A stretch of 64,000 nucleotides of DNA from Mesorhizobium sp. B2-1-8 (GCF_006442545.2 NZ_CP083952.1:4131501-4195500), one strand, 5' to 3'; shown: positions 18,957 through 30,594, counted from the stretch's first letter. A program made the numbers and translations. Notes: generated from the sequence alone by a model not told the origin.

Positions 18957-20405
18957 TCATGCGTTCAAGACGCGGCCATGGGCGTCGAGCACGCTTTCCT
19001 TCATCATCTCCGACAGCGTCGGGTGCGGGAAAATCGTGTGCATCAGCTCTTCCTCGGTCGTTTCGAGGTTCATCGCCACGACAAAGCCCTGGATCAATTC
19101 GGTGACTTCGGCGCCGACCATGTGCGCGCCGAGCAACTGACCGGTCTTCTTGTCGAAGATGGTCTTGATGAAGCCCTGGTCTTCGCCAAGCGCGATGGCC
19201 TTGCCGTTGGCCGCGAACTGGAAGCGGCCGACGCGAATATCCCAGCCTTCGGCCTTGGCCTTGGCTTCCGTCAAGCCAACCGAGGCGACCTGTGGATTGC
19301 AGTAGGTGCAACCGGGGATCTTGAGCTTGTCGATGGCGTGAACACCCGGGAAGTTCGCAATCTTCTCGACGCACACGACGCCCTCATGCTCGGCCTTGTG
19401 GGCAAGCATCGGCGGGCCGGCGACATCGCCGATGGCGTAAATGCCAGGCACATTGGTCTTGCCGTAACCATCGACGACAACGCAGCCACGGTCCGTCTTC
19501 ACGCCGAGCGCCTCAAGGCCGAGATTCTCGATATTGCCCTGGACGCCGACGGCCGAAATCATGCGGTCGGCTGATATCTTCTCGACCTTGCCGTCCTTCA
19601 TCTCGACATGCGCGGTGACCGAGTTCGCCCCCTTCTCGACCTTGGTCACCTTGGCCTCGAGGATGATCTTCATGCCTTGCTTCTCGAACTGCTTTTGCGC
19701 GAATTTCGAGACTTCGGCATCCTCGACAGGCATCACAGCCGGCAGCAGCTCGACCACGGTCACGTCGGCGCCCATTGTGCGGTAGAAGGAGGCGAATTCG
19801 ATACCGATTGCGCCCGAGCCCATTACCAGCAGAGATTTCGGCATCTCCTTGGGCACCATGGCCTCGAAATAGGTCCAGATCAGCTTGCCATCCGGCTCGA
19901 TGCCGGGCAGCGCGCGCGGCCGCGCGCCAGTCGCCAGGATGATGTGCTTGGCGGTGTAGGTGCCCTCGCCCTTGATGCCTTTCGGCACCGGCGGCTGCGG
20001 CTCCATCGGCTTCTTGGCCGTCTTGGAGACCACGATCTCGCCGGGCTTCGACAACTTGGCCTCGCCCCAGATGACATCGACCTTGTTCTTCTTCATCAGG
20101 AAGGCGACGCCGCCATTGAGCCTGAGCGACACTTTTCGCGACCGATCGACGACGGCCGCGGTATCGGCACTGATCTTGCCGCCGTCGAGCTTCAGGCCAT
20201 AATCCTTCAGGTGATCCGAATAGTGCATGATCTCGGCCGAGCGCAGCAGCGCCTTGGTCGGAATGCAGCCCCAGTTCAGGCAGATGCCGCCCAGATGCTC
20301 GCGCTCGACGATGGCCGTCTTGAAGCCGAGCTGGGCGGAACGCACCGCAGTGACATAGCCGCCGGGACCGGAGCCGATGATGATGACGTCGTAGTTCTCA
20401 GCCAC
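18957..20405 (-). CDS. lpd: Dihydrolipoyl dehydrogenase (E3)
   Basis: FAD enzyme reoxidising dihydrolipoyl groups of the pyruvate dehydrogenase complex. A GTG start at 20405 (reading VAENYDVIIIGSGPGG) is chosen because GGAG lies about 10 bases upstream and the protein begins as its family does; this gives 482 residues. The FAD site is IIIGSGPGGY, the redox-active disulfide is GGICLNWGCIPTKAL, the NAD site is MGSGAIGIEFASF, and the C-terminal FPHPTLSEMM supplies the catalytic His. It is the E3 paired with pdhABC of this cluster. Confidence 0.96.
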   Translation of the reverse strand: MAENYDVIIIGSGPGGYVTAVRSAQLGFKTAIVEREHLGGICLNWGCIPTKALLRSAEIMHYSDHLKDYGLKLDGGKISADTAAVVDRSRKVSLRLNGGVAFLMKKNKVDVIWGEAKLSKPGEIVVSKTAKKPMEPQPPVPKGIKGEGTYTAKHIILATGARPRALPGIEPDGKLIWTYFEAMVPKEMPKSLLVMGSGAIGIEFASFYRTMGADVTVVELLPAVMPVEDAEVSKFAQKQFEKQGMKIILEAKVTKVEKGANSVTAHVEMKDGKVEKISADRMISAVGVQGNIENLGLEALGVKTDRGCVVVDGYGKTNVPGIYAIGDVAGPPMLAHKAEHEGVVCVEKIANFPGVHAIDKLKIPGCTYCNPQVASVGLTEAKAKAEGWDIRVGRFQFAANGKAIALGEDQGFIKTIFDKKTGQLLGAHMVGAEVTELIQGFVVAMNLETTEEELMHTIFPHPTLSEMMKESVLDAHGRVLNA

Positions 20406-20422
20406 GGGTTTTTCTCCTTCAA

Positions 20423-21058
20423 TCACAATTCCAGCAAGACGCGCACGACCGACGTCAGCGCCTTGCCGATGTTTCGCGTGTTTTCGGCGTCGAGGTGGAC
20501 ACCGTCGAGAGGTGTTGTTTGCGCCACCGTGCCAGCGTCGAAGAAGCCGCAACCGACTTCGTCGGCGAGTGCTGCGTATTGCGGTGCAAGCTGCTTCGAG
20601 GCGTCATCCCCGCCGGCGAACATCTCCTTGAAGTCGGCATTTTCGGTGCGACTGACAAGAGGCGGCGAAACGATCAGAATCCGCGGCGCCGGCCAGTCGA
20701 ACGGATAATCGTGGCCACGCACGATGTCGATCAGCCGCTGGATACCTTGCTTGGCCGCAACCGGGTTGCCATGGATCCACGGCTTCATGTCGTTGGCGCC
20801 GAGCATGATGACGATCAGGTCGATCGGCGCATGCGTCGTCAGCACCGTCGGCAGCAGCCGTGCACCGTTGCGGTCGGCCCCGGCCAGATGATCGTCGAAG
20901 GCGGTGGTGCGGCCGTTGAGGCCGTCGGCGATAACCTGAACGCGTTCGCCAAGGCCAGCTTGCAGCACGCTTGGCCAGCGATCCTCGAGCGCATGACGCC
21001 CGCCTTCGGCATTGTAGCCCCATGTCAAGGAGTCGCCGTAACAAAGAACCGTTTTCAT
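20423..21058 (-). CDS. SGNH/GDSL-family hydrolase (arylesterase-like)
   Basis: SGNH-fold esterase, 211 residues from MKTVLCYGDSLTWGYNAEGG (start 21058; the open frame runs 10 codons further without support). Block I GDSL holds the nucleophilic Ser (about residue 10), block III GAND lies near residue 87, and the block V DGVHLDAENT motif near the C-terminus supplies Asp and His. There is no signal peptide, so it is cytoplasmic. It is embedded between pdhC and lpd on the same strand. The substrate is unknown and a link to pyruvate metabolism is not evident. Confidence 0.88.
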   Translation of the reverse strand: MKTVLCYGDSLTWGYNAEGGRHALEDRWPSVLQAGLGERVQVIADGLNGRTTAFDDHLAGADRNGARLLPTVLTTHAPIDLIVIMLGANDMKPWIHGNPVAAKQGIQRLIDIVRGHDYPFDWPAPRILIVSPPLVSRTENADFKEMFAGGDDASKQLAPQYAALADEVGCGFFDAGTVAQTTPLDGVHLDAENTRNIGKALTSVVRVLLEL

Positions 21059-21062
21059 CCGT

Positions 21063-21476
21063 TCAACCTGCTTTTGTGTCGGCCACACCGCGCTTCACGC
21101 GCCAGCGCACGAACAACCAATGGATGATGATCGTCACCAGGCCCGGCAGACCAAGACCGGCAACCACCGGCATGTCTCTCCTGACCACCGCGGCGCTGCT
21201 GTCGCTGTAGAGGATCAGCGCGACCAAGAGGAGAAGCAGCGCCACAAATACAATCAGCGTCCACTTTCCCGCCGTCGCCACGGCCGCGACCGGATCGTTC
21301 GTCAATTGCGCGACGAAGAAGACGAAGGTGACGACAAAAGTCACCAGCACCGAGAACATGAAGACGATGATGTATTCTTCCTCGGCGCCGGTGGCGACGG
21401 CCAACCATTGCGCGATCAGCCCGCCGGCCAACCCGGAAATGAGAAAGGCAAAAAGGCTGGTGAAGAATATCCGCAC
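21063..21476 (-). CDS. Four-helix membrane protein of unknown function
   Basis: I do not recognise a named family. The 137-residue protein has hydrophobic stretches at about 5-28, 36-60, 70-92 and 105-122, with a positively charged C-terminal tail (RWRVKRG). It starts 14 bp after pdhC and ends 4 bp before the esterase start, so it appears cotranscribed with the pdh genes. Start codon context is AAAGGCTGTGCGG, a weak Shine-Dalgarno. Confidence 0.75.
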   Translation of the reverse strand: MRIFFTSLFAFLISGLAGGLIAQWLAVATGAEEEYIIVFMFSVLVTFVVTFVFFVAQLTNDPVAAVATAGKWTLIVFVALLLLLVALILYSDSSAAVVRRDMPVVAGLGLPGLVTIIIHWLFVRWRVKRGVADTKAG

Positions 21477-21490
21477 AGCCTTTTCCTTTC

Positions 21491-22858
21491 CTACACCAGC
21501 ATGCCCATCGGGTTCTCGATCAGCTTCTTGAAGGCGACCAGCAGTTCGGCCCCCAGCGCACCGTCGACGGCGCGATGATCGGTCGACAGCGTCACCGACA
21601 TCACGGTGGCAATCTTGATCTCGCCATTCTTGACCACCGCCCGCTCCTCGCCGGCGCCGACTGCCAGGATCGTCGCATGCGGCGGGTTGATCACCGCGGC
21701 GAAGTCCTTGATGCCGAACATGCCGAGATTGGAGACGGCCGTGGTGCCGCCCTGATATTCTTCCGGCTTCAGCTTGCGGCTGCGGGCGCGGCTCGCCAGA
21801 TCCTTCATCTCGTTGGAGATGACGGACAGCGTCTTTTCGTCGGCATGCCGGATGATCGGCGTGATCAGGCCGCCGGGGATCGACACGGCAACGCCGACAT
21901 CGGCATGCTTGTGCTTGACCATGGCGCTCTCGGTCCAGGAGGCATTGGCATCCGGCACCGCCTTCAGCGCCATCGCCATCGCCTTGATCACCATGTCGTT
22001 GACCGACAGCTTGTAGGCAGGGGCCTCACCCTTGTCGGTCTTCTTCACCGGCGCGGCGGCATTGAGTTGCGTGCGCAGCGAAAGCAGCGCATCGAGTTCG
22101 CAGTCAAGCGTCAGGTAGAAATGCGGGATGGTGGTTTTGGCTTCGACCAGGCGCCGCGCGATGGTCTTGCGCATGGCGTCATGCGGGACGAGGTCATAAG
22201 AGCCCTGCTCGAACAGCTTCAGCACCTGGTCGTCCGACATCGGCTTTACTGCCGGCGCGGCGGCTGGTGCGCCAGCCGGAGCCTTGGCGGCGGGCGCTGC
22301 CTTGATACCACTGCCGGCGATAGCGGCATCGACGTCTGCTTTCACCACCCGGCCATGCGGGCCGGTGCCGGTCACGGCCGACACATCGACCCCCGCCTCC
22401 TTGGCGATGCGGCGCGCGAGCGGCGATGCAAAGGTGCGGTCGCCAGCCGCATGACCGTTGGCGGCCGGAGCTGCCGAGGCGGGCTCGGGCTTCGATGTCT
22501 CGGTCTTTGGCGCCTCGGGCTGCGGCGCTTCAGCCTTGGCAGCTTCAGCCTTCGGTGCCTCGGCTTTCGCCGGCGCGGCATCGCCACCGCTCTTGGCGGC
22601 GGCGCCCGCATCCTCGCCTTCGGCGGCAAGCACGGCGATCAGCGCGTTGACCTTGACCCCTTCGGTTCCGGCCGGCACGACCAGCTTGGCAACCGTACCC
22701 TCATCGACGGCCTCGACCTCCATCGTCGCCTTGTCGGTCTCGATCTCGGCGATCACATCGCCCGGCGAAACCTTGTCGCCTTCCTTGACCAGCCATTTTG
22801 ACAGATTGCCTTCTTCCATCGTGGGCGATAGCGCCGGCATGGTGATGTTGATTGGCAT
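21491..22858 (-). CDS. pdhC: Pyruvate dehydrogenase E2, dihydrolipoamide acetyltransferase
   Basis: E2 core of the pyruvate dehydrogenase complex, 455 residues. One lipoyl domain at residues 1-80 with the modified Lys in [15 protein letters not shown]. An Ala/Pro/Lys/Glu-rich linker (about 85-140) contains repeated AEAPKAEAAKAE units. The peripheral subunit-binding domain lies at about 143-180 (FASPLARRIAKEAGVD). The catalytic domain ends with STDHRAVDGALGAELL, where His and Asp are catalytic. It is followed in the same direction by lpd and lipA. Length and domain order match rhizobial PdhC. Confidence 0.96.
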   Translation of the reverse strand: MPINITMPALSPTMEEGNLSKWLVKEGDKVSPGDVIAEIETDKATMEVEAVDEGTVAKLVVPAGTEGVKVNALIAVLAAEGEDAGAAAKSGGDAAPAKAEAPKAEAAKAEAPQPEAPKTETSKPEPASAAPAANGHAAGDRTFASPLARRIAKEAGVDVSAVTGTGPHGRVVKADVDAAIAGSGIKAAPAAKAPAGAPAAAPAVKPMSDDQVLKLFEQGSYDLVPHDAMRKTIARRLVEAKTTIPHFYLTLDCELDALLSLRTQLNAAAPVKKTDKGEAPAYKLSVNDMVIKAMAMALKAVPDANASWTESAMVKHKHADVGVAVSIPGGLITPIIRHADEKTLSVISNEMKDLASRARSRKLKPEEYQGGTTAVSNLGMFGIKDFAAVINPPHATILAVGAGEERAVVKNGEIKIATVMSVTLSTDHRAVDGALGAELLVAFKKLIENPMGMLV

Positions 22859-22876
22859 TTTGTCCTCCCGCCCGGT

Positions 22877-24274
<1,398 letters not shown>

Positions 24275-24289
24275 GTCCTGGCCCTCCCC

Positions 24290-25327
24290 TTACAATACGA
24301 TATCGGTCCAGAGCTCGGACGGATCCGGCTCTGCATCGTTCTGGGCAAATTCGGCGGCATCGGCGACGATGTCGCGAACCTCCTTGTCGATGGTCTTGAG
24401 CTCGTCCTCGGTCGCCCACTTCTTCTCGATCAGCCGCGCCTTGACCTGCTCGATCGGGTCGTGCTCGGAGCGCATCTTCTGCACTTCTTCCTTCGACCGG
24501 TATTTTGCGGGATCGGACATCGAGTGGCCGCGATAACGGTAGGTCTGCATTTCGAGGATCAGCGGGCCATTGCCGGCGCGGCACCATTCGGTCGCGAGAT
24601 CGCCGGCGGCCTTGACCGCGCGTACGTCCATGCCGTCGACCTGAATGCCGGGAATCTTGAAGGAAGCGCCGCGATGCGAGAAGTCTGTCTCCGCTGAAGA
24701 GCGCGAAACCGAGGTGCCCATGGCGTAGCGGTTGTTCTCGATGATGTAGATCACCGGCAGCTTCCACAGCGAGGCCATGTTGAAGCTTTCATAGACCTGG
24801 CCCTGGTTGGCGGCGCCGTCGCCGAAATAGGTCAGCGAGACATTGTTGTTGTCGCGGTAGCGGTTGGCGAAGGCCAGACCCGTGCCGAGCGACACCTGCG
24901 CACCGACAATGCCGTGACCGCCATAAAAATGCTTCTCCTTGGAGAACATGTGCATGGAGCCGCCCTTGCCCCTCGACAAGCCGCCGCGGCGTCCGGTCAA
25001 CTCGGCCATCACGCCACGCGGCGACAACTCCATCGCCAGCATGTGACCGTGGTCGCGATAGGCCGTGATCATCTGGTCGCCGTCGATCAGCGCCATCTTC
25101 ATGCCGGTGACGACGGCTTCCTGGCCGATATAGAGGTGGCAGAAGCCACCGATGAAGCCCATGCCGTAGAGCTGGCCGGCCTTTTCCTCGAAGCGGCGGA
25201 TGAGCAGCATGTGCCGGTAGGCGGCAAGCTCTTCGTCCTTGGTGAAGTCAGCAGGCTTGGGTGCCGACAGACCGGATTTGCCGTCGGATTTCGATTTGGC
25301 AGGCGCTTTTCTGGCTGCGGTGGCCAT
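24290..25327 (-). CDS. pdhA: Pyruvate dehydrogenase E1 alpha
   Basis: Thiamine diphosphate-binding E1-alpha subunit, 345 residues. The ThDP motif is GDGAANQGQVYESFNMA followed by IIENN (about residues 179-209), and the phosphorylation-loop region YRYRGHSMSDPAKYR is present. The N-terminus is a Lys/Ala-rich tail (about 25 residues) before the fold begins at DFTKDEELAAYRHMLL. First gene of pdhA-pdhB-pdhC. The 190-bp gap to ftsB upstream is AT-richer than the surroundings and probably holds the promoter. Confidence 0.97.
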   Translation of the reverse strand: MATAARKAPAKSKSDGKSGLSAPKPADFTKDEELAAYRHMLLIRRFEEKAGQLYGMGFIGGFCHLYIGQEAVVTGMKMALIDGDQMITAYRDHGHMLAMELSPRGVMAELTGRRGGLSRGKGGSMHMFSKEKHFYGGHGIVGAQVSLGTGLAFANRYRDNNNVSLTYFGDGAANQGQVYESFNMASLWKLPVIYIIENNRYAMGTSVSRSSAETDFSHRGASFKIPGIQVDGMDVRAVKAAGDLATEWCRAGNGPLILEMQTYRYRGHSMSDPAKYRSKEEVQKMRSEHDPIEQVKARLIEKKWATEDELKTIDKEVRDIVADAAEFAQNDAEPDPSELWTDIVL

Positions 25328-25518
25328 GCATCACTCCCTGTTGGCGTCTCTTTGCGGACACTGGAGCAAGATGAACCTGCTCCGGGGAGATCGCCCTCCC
25401 CTTCGATTTATGGGAGGCTAACACGTAGAAAGGCGTTCCGCCATGTCGAAATTGCATAGCTGGCATGCACCTAAGCAATTAAAATCATTGAAAATATTGG
25501 TGATTAACCTGATATCGG

Positions 25519-25842
25519 TTATTTTGTCGGAGCCGGCAGCATGATGGTGATCTCATCGGCCTGGGACAGATTGAGCGCCTTACGCGCCTGCTCGTCGAGC
25601 ATGTCCTTCTCCAGCGTGCCATCGTGCATGAGCTTGACGCGCCGCTCAAGCTCCATCCTGCGCGCCTTGATCGCATCGAGCTGACCCTGCAGCGCGGCCG
25701 TCTCGGCCTCCAGCTTGTATTTCGAATTGATGCCGAATTCGCCGTGATAGGCGTGGAAGCCGAAATAGGCCAGGAACACCACGCACAGCGAGGGAATGAT
25801 CAGGCGCCCGGTGTTTCTCTGCTTGTGCTGACGCGTCCACAT
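25519..25842 (-). CDS. Septum formation initiator FtsB/DivIC-type protein
   Basis: Small bitopic division protein, 107 residues. A short basic cytoplasmic tail, one membrane helix (about 15-32) and a periplasmic coiled coil (about 40-75: EAETAALQGQLDAIKARRMELERRV) are followed by a conserved tail with KDMLDEQARKALNL. FtsB links FtsL and FtsQ in the divisome. It sits between eno and pdhA, the position typical of rhizobial ftsB near enolase. Confidence 0.9.
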   Translation of the reverse strand: MWTRQHKQRNTGRLIIPSLCVVFLAYFGFHAYHGEFGINSKYKLEAETAALQGQLDAIKARRMELERRVKLMHDGTLEKDMLDEQARKALNLSQADEITIMLPAPTK

Positions 25843-25944
25843 GACCGATTCCCCGTGGCCGCGAACTCAAACGGCTCGAAGCCTTTTTCACCTGATTGTG
25901 CTTAACGGACGGTTACGGGGGCCGCCCCATGCCGGGCGCACAAT

Positions 25945-25967
25945 GAAAAAGGGCGGGATGTCCCGCC
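25945..25967 (-). terminator. Intrinsic terminator after eno
   Basis: On the minus strand GGCGGGA-CA-TCCCGCC forms a seven-pair hairpin followed by CTTTTT. It lies about 30 bp beyond the eno stop codon. Confidence 0.8.
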
Positions 25968-25995
25968 TCTCTGTATCGACGATGTGCGGGCCGGA

Positions 25996-27312
<1,317 letters not shown>

Positions 27313-27470
27313 TTAGCCAAAGCGACGCAAAAGGCAATCGGGCGCTGGCCGAATATTGCCGTTCGCTCGATTCACGAAGCGCAAGTTTCCGTCATCATAA
27401 GTCATGCCACCAGACGCGCATTCCGGGTTATAGATGTTGTCGCGCGGGGCGAAACAGGAGGAGTTTCGCC

Positions 27471-27596
27471 ATGTCTGAGTTGAGCGGTATCGTCAGTCTG
27501 TTCCTGATCGCCGCGGCGTTCCTGACGTCGTGCGACAATCAGCAGTCACCGCCAAAGGCCATCGCGCCTTTGCCGGCCTTGCACACTAGCGAGTAG
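27471..27596 (+). CDS. Small putative lipoprotein, 41 residues
   Basis: Short frame starting at an ATG with a near-ideal Shine-Dalgarno (AGGAGGAG, 9 bases upstream). The product has a hydrophobic stretch (about residues 7-19) ending in FLTSC at Cys21, a plausible lipobox, followed by a polar Pro-rich tail (DNQQSPPKAIAPLP). The n-region has no Lys or Arg, unusual for a signal peptide. A strong intrinsic terminator begins 16 bp after the stop. Function unknown; similar tiny lipoproteins occur in Rhizobiales. Real-gene status rests on the ribosome site and lipobox. Confidence 0.6.
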   Translation: MSELSGIVSLFLIAAAFLTSCDNQQSPPKAIAPLPALHTSE

Positions 27597-27611
27597 CGTT
27601 GCGTTGAATCG

Positions 27612-27643
27612 AAAAGGGGGGCCGTCGAAACGACCCCCTTTTT
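27612..27643. terminator. Bidirectional intrinsic terminator
   Basis: AAAAGGGGG pairs with CCCCCTTTTT around a 13-nt loop. It lies between the small lipoprotein gene (plus) and the PRC-barrel gene (minus) and has the A- and T-tracts to end both transcripts. Confidence 0.85.
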
Positions 27644-27654
27644 CAATTGTGGCG

Positions 27655-28026
27655 TCAATGCCAATAGGGCCTGACTTTGTAATACTGATAGGATTCGTCG
27701 CGCGCGCTCTCGCCATCCGCGCCGGCCAGTTCGTTGATCGAATGGGCAGGCGCTGCCTTCAGCTGTTCCTTGGTGAAGGGCACGACATAGCCACCCCTAT
27801 CCTCGTCGTAGTCGAGGCTCGCCCATGGAATGGCATGGTACTTTTCGCTGATGCCGAGAAAGCCGCCAAACCCGATCACAGCGAACATGATGCCGTTCGA
27901 CGTCTTGTCGAGCATGACGTCCTCGATGCTGCCGATGCTGTCGCCTTGGGTGTTGTAGACGCTGGTGCCGATCACCCGCGAAGCGGCAATGGCTTCGGTG
28001 TGGCCTGTCTGGGTTGTCATAATCAT
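27655..28026 (-). CDS. PRC-barrel domain protein
   Basis: 123-residue protein dominated by a PRC-barrel domain (about residues 15-80; SRVIGTSVYNTQGDSIGSIEDVMLDK at the start and IPWASLDYDEDRGGYVVPFTKEQL later). PRC-barrel proteins in rhizobia are often general-stress genes; ligand unknown. Met1 and Met3 are both possible starts. It converges on the small lipoprotein gene across a shared terminator and is followed upstream by the dodecin gene on the same strand. Confidence 0.9.
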   Translation of the reverse strand: MIMTTQTGHTEAIAASRVIGTSVYNTQGDSIGSIEDVMLDKTSNGIMFAVIGFGGFLGISEKYHAIPWASLDYDEDRGGYVVPFTKEQLKAAPAHSINELAGADGESARDESYQYYKVRPYWH

Positions 28027-28104
28027 ACTCCTCGTTGTCGTTGAACTCTGCCTGACAATGAGGGGCGTCGGCGAAAGTTCCCGACTTTTTTGGCGGCTGC
28101 CTGA

Positions 28105-28308
28105 TCACTCCGCGAGGATGAAAGTCACCTTCATGTTGACGCGATAGGCCGCGATCTTGCCGTCCTCGACAACGATCTTCTGGTCCTGAATCCAAGCGCC
28201 CTCGACGTTCTTCAGGGTCTTCGAGGCGCGCGCAATTCCCTGCTCGATGGCGTCCTGAAAGCTCTTGCTGGACGACGAGGTGATTTCGGTGACGCGGGCT
28301 ACGGACAT
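28105..28308 (-). CDS. Dodecin family protein
   Basis: 67-residue dodecin, a small protein forming dodecamers that bind flavins or coenzyme A. Signature features are VARVTEITSSSSKSFQDAIEQGIARASKTLKNVEGAWI and the closing YRVNMKVTFILAE strand. The aromatic flavin-contact residue Trp is present in GAWI (about residue 39). AGGAGGAAGCC precedes the ATG. It lies between the PRC-barrel gene and kdsA on the same strand. Confidence 0.93.
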   Translation of the reverse strand: MSVARVTEITSSSSKSFQDAIEQGIARASKTLKNVEGAWIQDQKIVVEDGKIAAYRVNMKVTFILAE

Positions 28309-28383
28309 GGCTTCCTCCTGCCAAATGCTTATTTGCCGGACAAGCGTACAACTGGGGTTTGTTTGCTACAAGACGTTGGCTTT

Positions 28384-29226
28384 TCAGCCCTTTGCAATCC
28401 TGTCGAAGGCCATCAGCCTTTCCAGAAGTGCCGGCATGTCTTTCAGCGGCAGCATATTCGGGCCGTCGGACGAGGTCGAATTGTCTGGGTCCTGGTGGGT
28501 CTCGATAAAGACGCCGGCAACCCCAACGGCAACGGCCGCGCGGGCCAGCGTCTCGACAAAGCGGCGCTCGCCGCCAGACGACCCGCCCTGGCCGCCCGGC
28601 TGCTGCACCGAATGGGTGGCGTCGAAGATCACCGGGGCGCCGATCTCGGCCATGACAGGCAGAGCGCGCATATCCGACACCAGCGTGTTGTAGCCGAAAG
28701 AAGCGCCGCGCTCGGTGGTCAGCACATTGGCGTTGCCCGAACCGGTGATCTTGGCGACCACGTTCTTCATGTCCCAGGGGGCAAGGAACTGCCCCTTCTT
28801 GACATTGATGACCTTGCCCGTCCTTGCGGCGGCGACCAGCATATCTGTCTGGCGCGACAGGAAGGCCGGTATCTGCAGCACATCGACATGCGGCGCAACG
28901 ATCGCGCACTGTTCCTCGGTGTGAACATCGGTCAGCACGGGAAGCGAGAATTCCTTGCGCAACTCGTCGAAGACGGGAAGTGCGGCGTCCATGCCGGCGC
29001 CCCGCGTCGCCGAAAGCGAGGTACGGTTGGCCTTGTCGTAGCTCGTCTTGTAAACGAGGCCGATGCCGAGCCTGCCGGTCAGTTCCTTCAGCGCACCGGC
29101 CATGTCGAAGGCGTGCTGGCGCGATTCGAACTGGCATGGACCGGCGATCAGCGCCAGGGGTGCCGCATTGTCGAAGACGACATTGCCGACGGTTACCGAC
29201 GAATTGGGCGCCAGGGGGTTGTTCAT
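28384..29226 (-). CDS. kdsA: 3-deoxy-8-phosphooctulonate synthase (KDO-8-P synthase)
   Basis: Condenses phosphoenolpyruvate and arabinose 5-phosphate to KDO 8-phosphate for the LPS inner core. 280 residues. Motifs: LIAGPCQFESRQHAFDMAGAL (about 26-46), YKTSYDKANRTS, TDVHTEEQ, IPAFLSRQTD, and FDATHSVQQPGG near residue 200. The start overlaps the stop of the VOC gene (ATGA), so the two are coupled. Confidence 0.97.
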   Translation of the reverse strand: MNNPLAPNSSVTVGNVVFDNAAPLALIAGPCQFESRQHAFDMAGALKELTGRLGIGLVYKTSYDKANRTSLSATRGAGMDAALPVFDELRKEFSLPVLTDVHTEEQCAIVAPHVDVLQIPAFLSRQTDMLVAAARTGKVINVKKGQFLAPWDMKNVVAKITGSGNANVLTTERGASFGYNTLVSDMRALPVMAEIGAPVIFDATHSVQQPGGQGGSSGGERRFVETLARAAVAVGVAGVFIETHQDPDNSTSSDGPNMLPLKDMPALLERLMAFDRIAKG

Positions 29227-30104
29227 TGTATCTCCCGAAAGATGAAAGCCGCGCCCTGCCCGGATGCCGGCCGCACGATGATGTCATTGCCCGACATATC
29301 GTGCTGGATGGCGTTGGCCGCAAGCAGGCTTGCGGCGGCGCCAATGTCACGGATCGAAAATATCACGGCCGCGAAGCGCAATTCCGATGGCGCCCCGGCC
29401 GGTATTCCAAAGCGCGCCGTGAAAGAAGCGGCGTCCAGCACGGTCAAGACCGCATTCGGCAGATGAAAAGCGCCGCCTTGCGCATCGGCGGACGGGTCGT
29501 TGACCGCCACTGAAATCAGCCGATGCTGCTCGGCGGGAGCGCCGCTGATTGCAATCACCTCGACAATTCCGTCGACGCCATTGGGGTGAGCCTGCAATGC
29601 TGCGCGGTCCACTTTCGAGGCATTGATGCGCTGGCAGGCAAAAAGGAATGCGTCCGTTTGGCCATGAGCCGCAGCAAAGGCGAGTTTGAACGACGCCGTA
29701 TCGCTTTTCCCCGCCGTGTCGGTGAAGGCTCGCGAGAAGCTCAGCGTGTCTCCCGCCGACAGGCCGGCTTCGACATAGCGTTCATGGTCGCCATCGGCAT
29801 TGTCCGTGCCAAGAACCACTGCGGAAAATCCCTCATCGCCACGACTTTCGCGATAAAGGCAGTCGCGCGCGACAAAGACATTGCCCTCGGCGCAGGCCCT
29901 CGCCGCCGCTTGCCGATCACCGATCGCGAGCGGCTCCAGATAGGTGCCGTCGGCGAAGAAGACACAGCAATTTTCCGTACCGAACGGATGGATGCCTGCC
30001 GGCGCAACGACGAAGCCAAGTGCGTTGAGCCGGGCGCGCGCCGCATCGAGGCTCTGCGTCGGCAGAACCAGATGATCGAGCGGATGAATGCCTGATGAGG
30101 TCAT
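29223..30104 (-). CDS. VOC/glyoxalase-like domain protein
   Basis: 293-residue protein resembling the Glyoxalase_3 group of the vicinal-oxygen-chelate superfamily. It starts with HPLDHLVLPTQSLDAARARLNALGFVVAPAGIHPFGTENCCVFF (split over residues 7-50), where the first His is a likely metal ligand. The second half has a degenerate repeat of the fold. The gene is directly upstream of kdsA with a 4-bp overlap, a pairing seen in other rhizobia, but substrate and link to KDO synthesis are unknown. Confidence 0.82.
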   Translation of the reverse strand: MTSSGIHPLDHLVLPTQSLDAARARLNALGFVVAPAGIHPFGTENCCVFFADGTYLEPLAIGDRQAAARACAEGNVFVARDCLYRESRGDEGFSAVVLGTDNADGDHERYVEAGLSAGDTLSFSRAFTDTAGKSDTASFKLAFAAAHGQTDAFLFACQRINASKVDRAALQAHPNGVDGIVEVIAISGAPAEQHRLISVAVNDPSADAQGGAFHLPNAVLTVLDAASFTARFGIPAGAPSELRFAAVIFSIRDIGAAASLLAANAIQHDMSGNDIIVRPASGQGAAFIFREIQ

Positions 30105-30303
30105 GGAAGCGCGATGTGCATCATTCGGAAGATCGGTTCAAGACTTGATCGCCGGCGGCGGCATCGCGTGGACTTTGCCTTTGGCGTCGCGCTAACCGAA
30201 TTGAGGGCCTGGCGGAAGGCCAATAACCTTCCCGGCGGCCTTCACGTGCTGCCCGGCTACTTCATGGGCGCCGCGAACGGCACCTTCTGGAGCAAGCGCT
30301 GGA

Positions 30304-30594
30304 TCAGCTTCCGGCCACGACATCGGCGGAATAGCGCAGTTCGCGCATTGGTTTGACCTTGCTGGTGGTCTGCGCATAGAGCGGGTGCGCCTTGTAGGCG
30401 GCCAGCGCCGCATCATCGGCGAATTCCGCGTAGACAACGACATCGACTTCATCCGACAGCGGGTCGACCTTGGTGTTCAACGTGACCTCGAAGAGGCTGG
30501 AATGAGGAATATCGCCAAGCGCCAGCAGACCCGTGCGAACTGCTTCCACATCTTCCTTGCGCCCTGCGCTGAAGAAAACGATATGCCGGATCAA
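30304..30594 (-). CDS. Dabb (stress-responsive A/B barrel) protein
   Basis: 96-residue dimeric alpha-beta barrel (Dabb) domain. The family pattern IRHIVFFSAGRKEDVEAVRTGLLAL and the DEVDVVVYAEFADDAALAAYKAHPLY segment are both visible. Such proteins are small ferredoxin-like dimers, some acting in catabolic pathways. No partner gene is adjacent; about 200 bp of non-coding sequence separates it from the VOC gene. Confidence 0.88.
   Translation of the reverse strand: MIRHIVFFSAGRKEDVEAVRTGLLALGDIPHSSLFEVTLNTKVDPLSDEVDVVVYAEFADDAALAAYKAHPLYAQTTSKVKPMRELRYSADVVAGS

Noticed and set aside
30105..30303. Possible gene between the VOC and Dabb genes
   Set aside because: Open frames on both strands here are short and mutually overlapping, without ribosome sites or protein-like composition.
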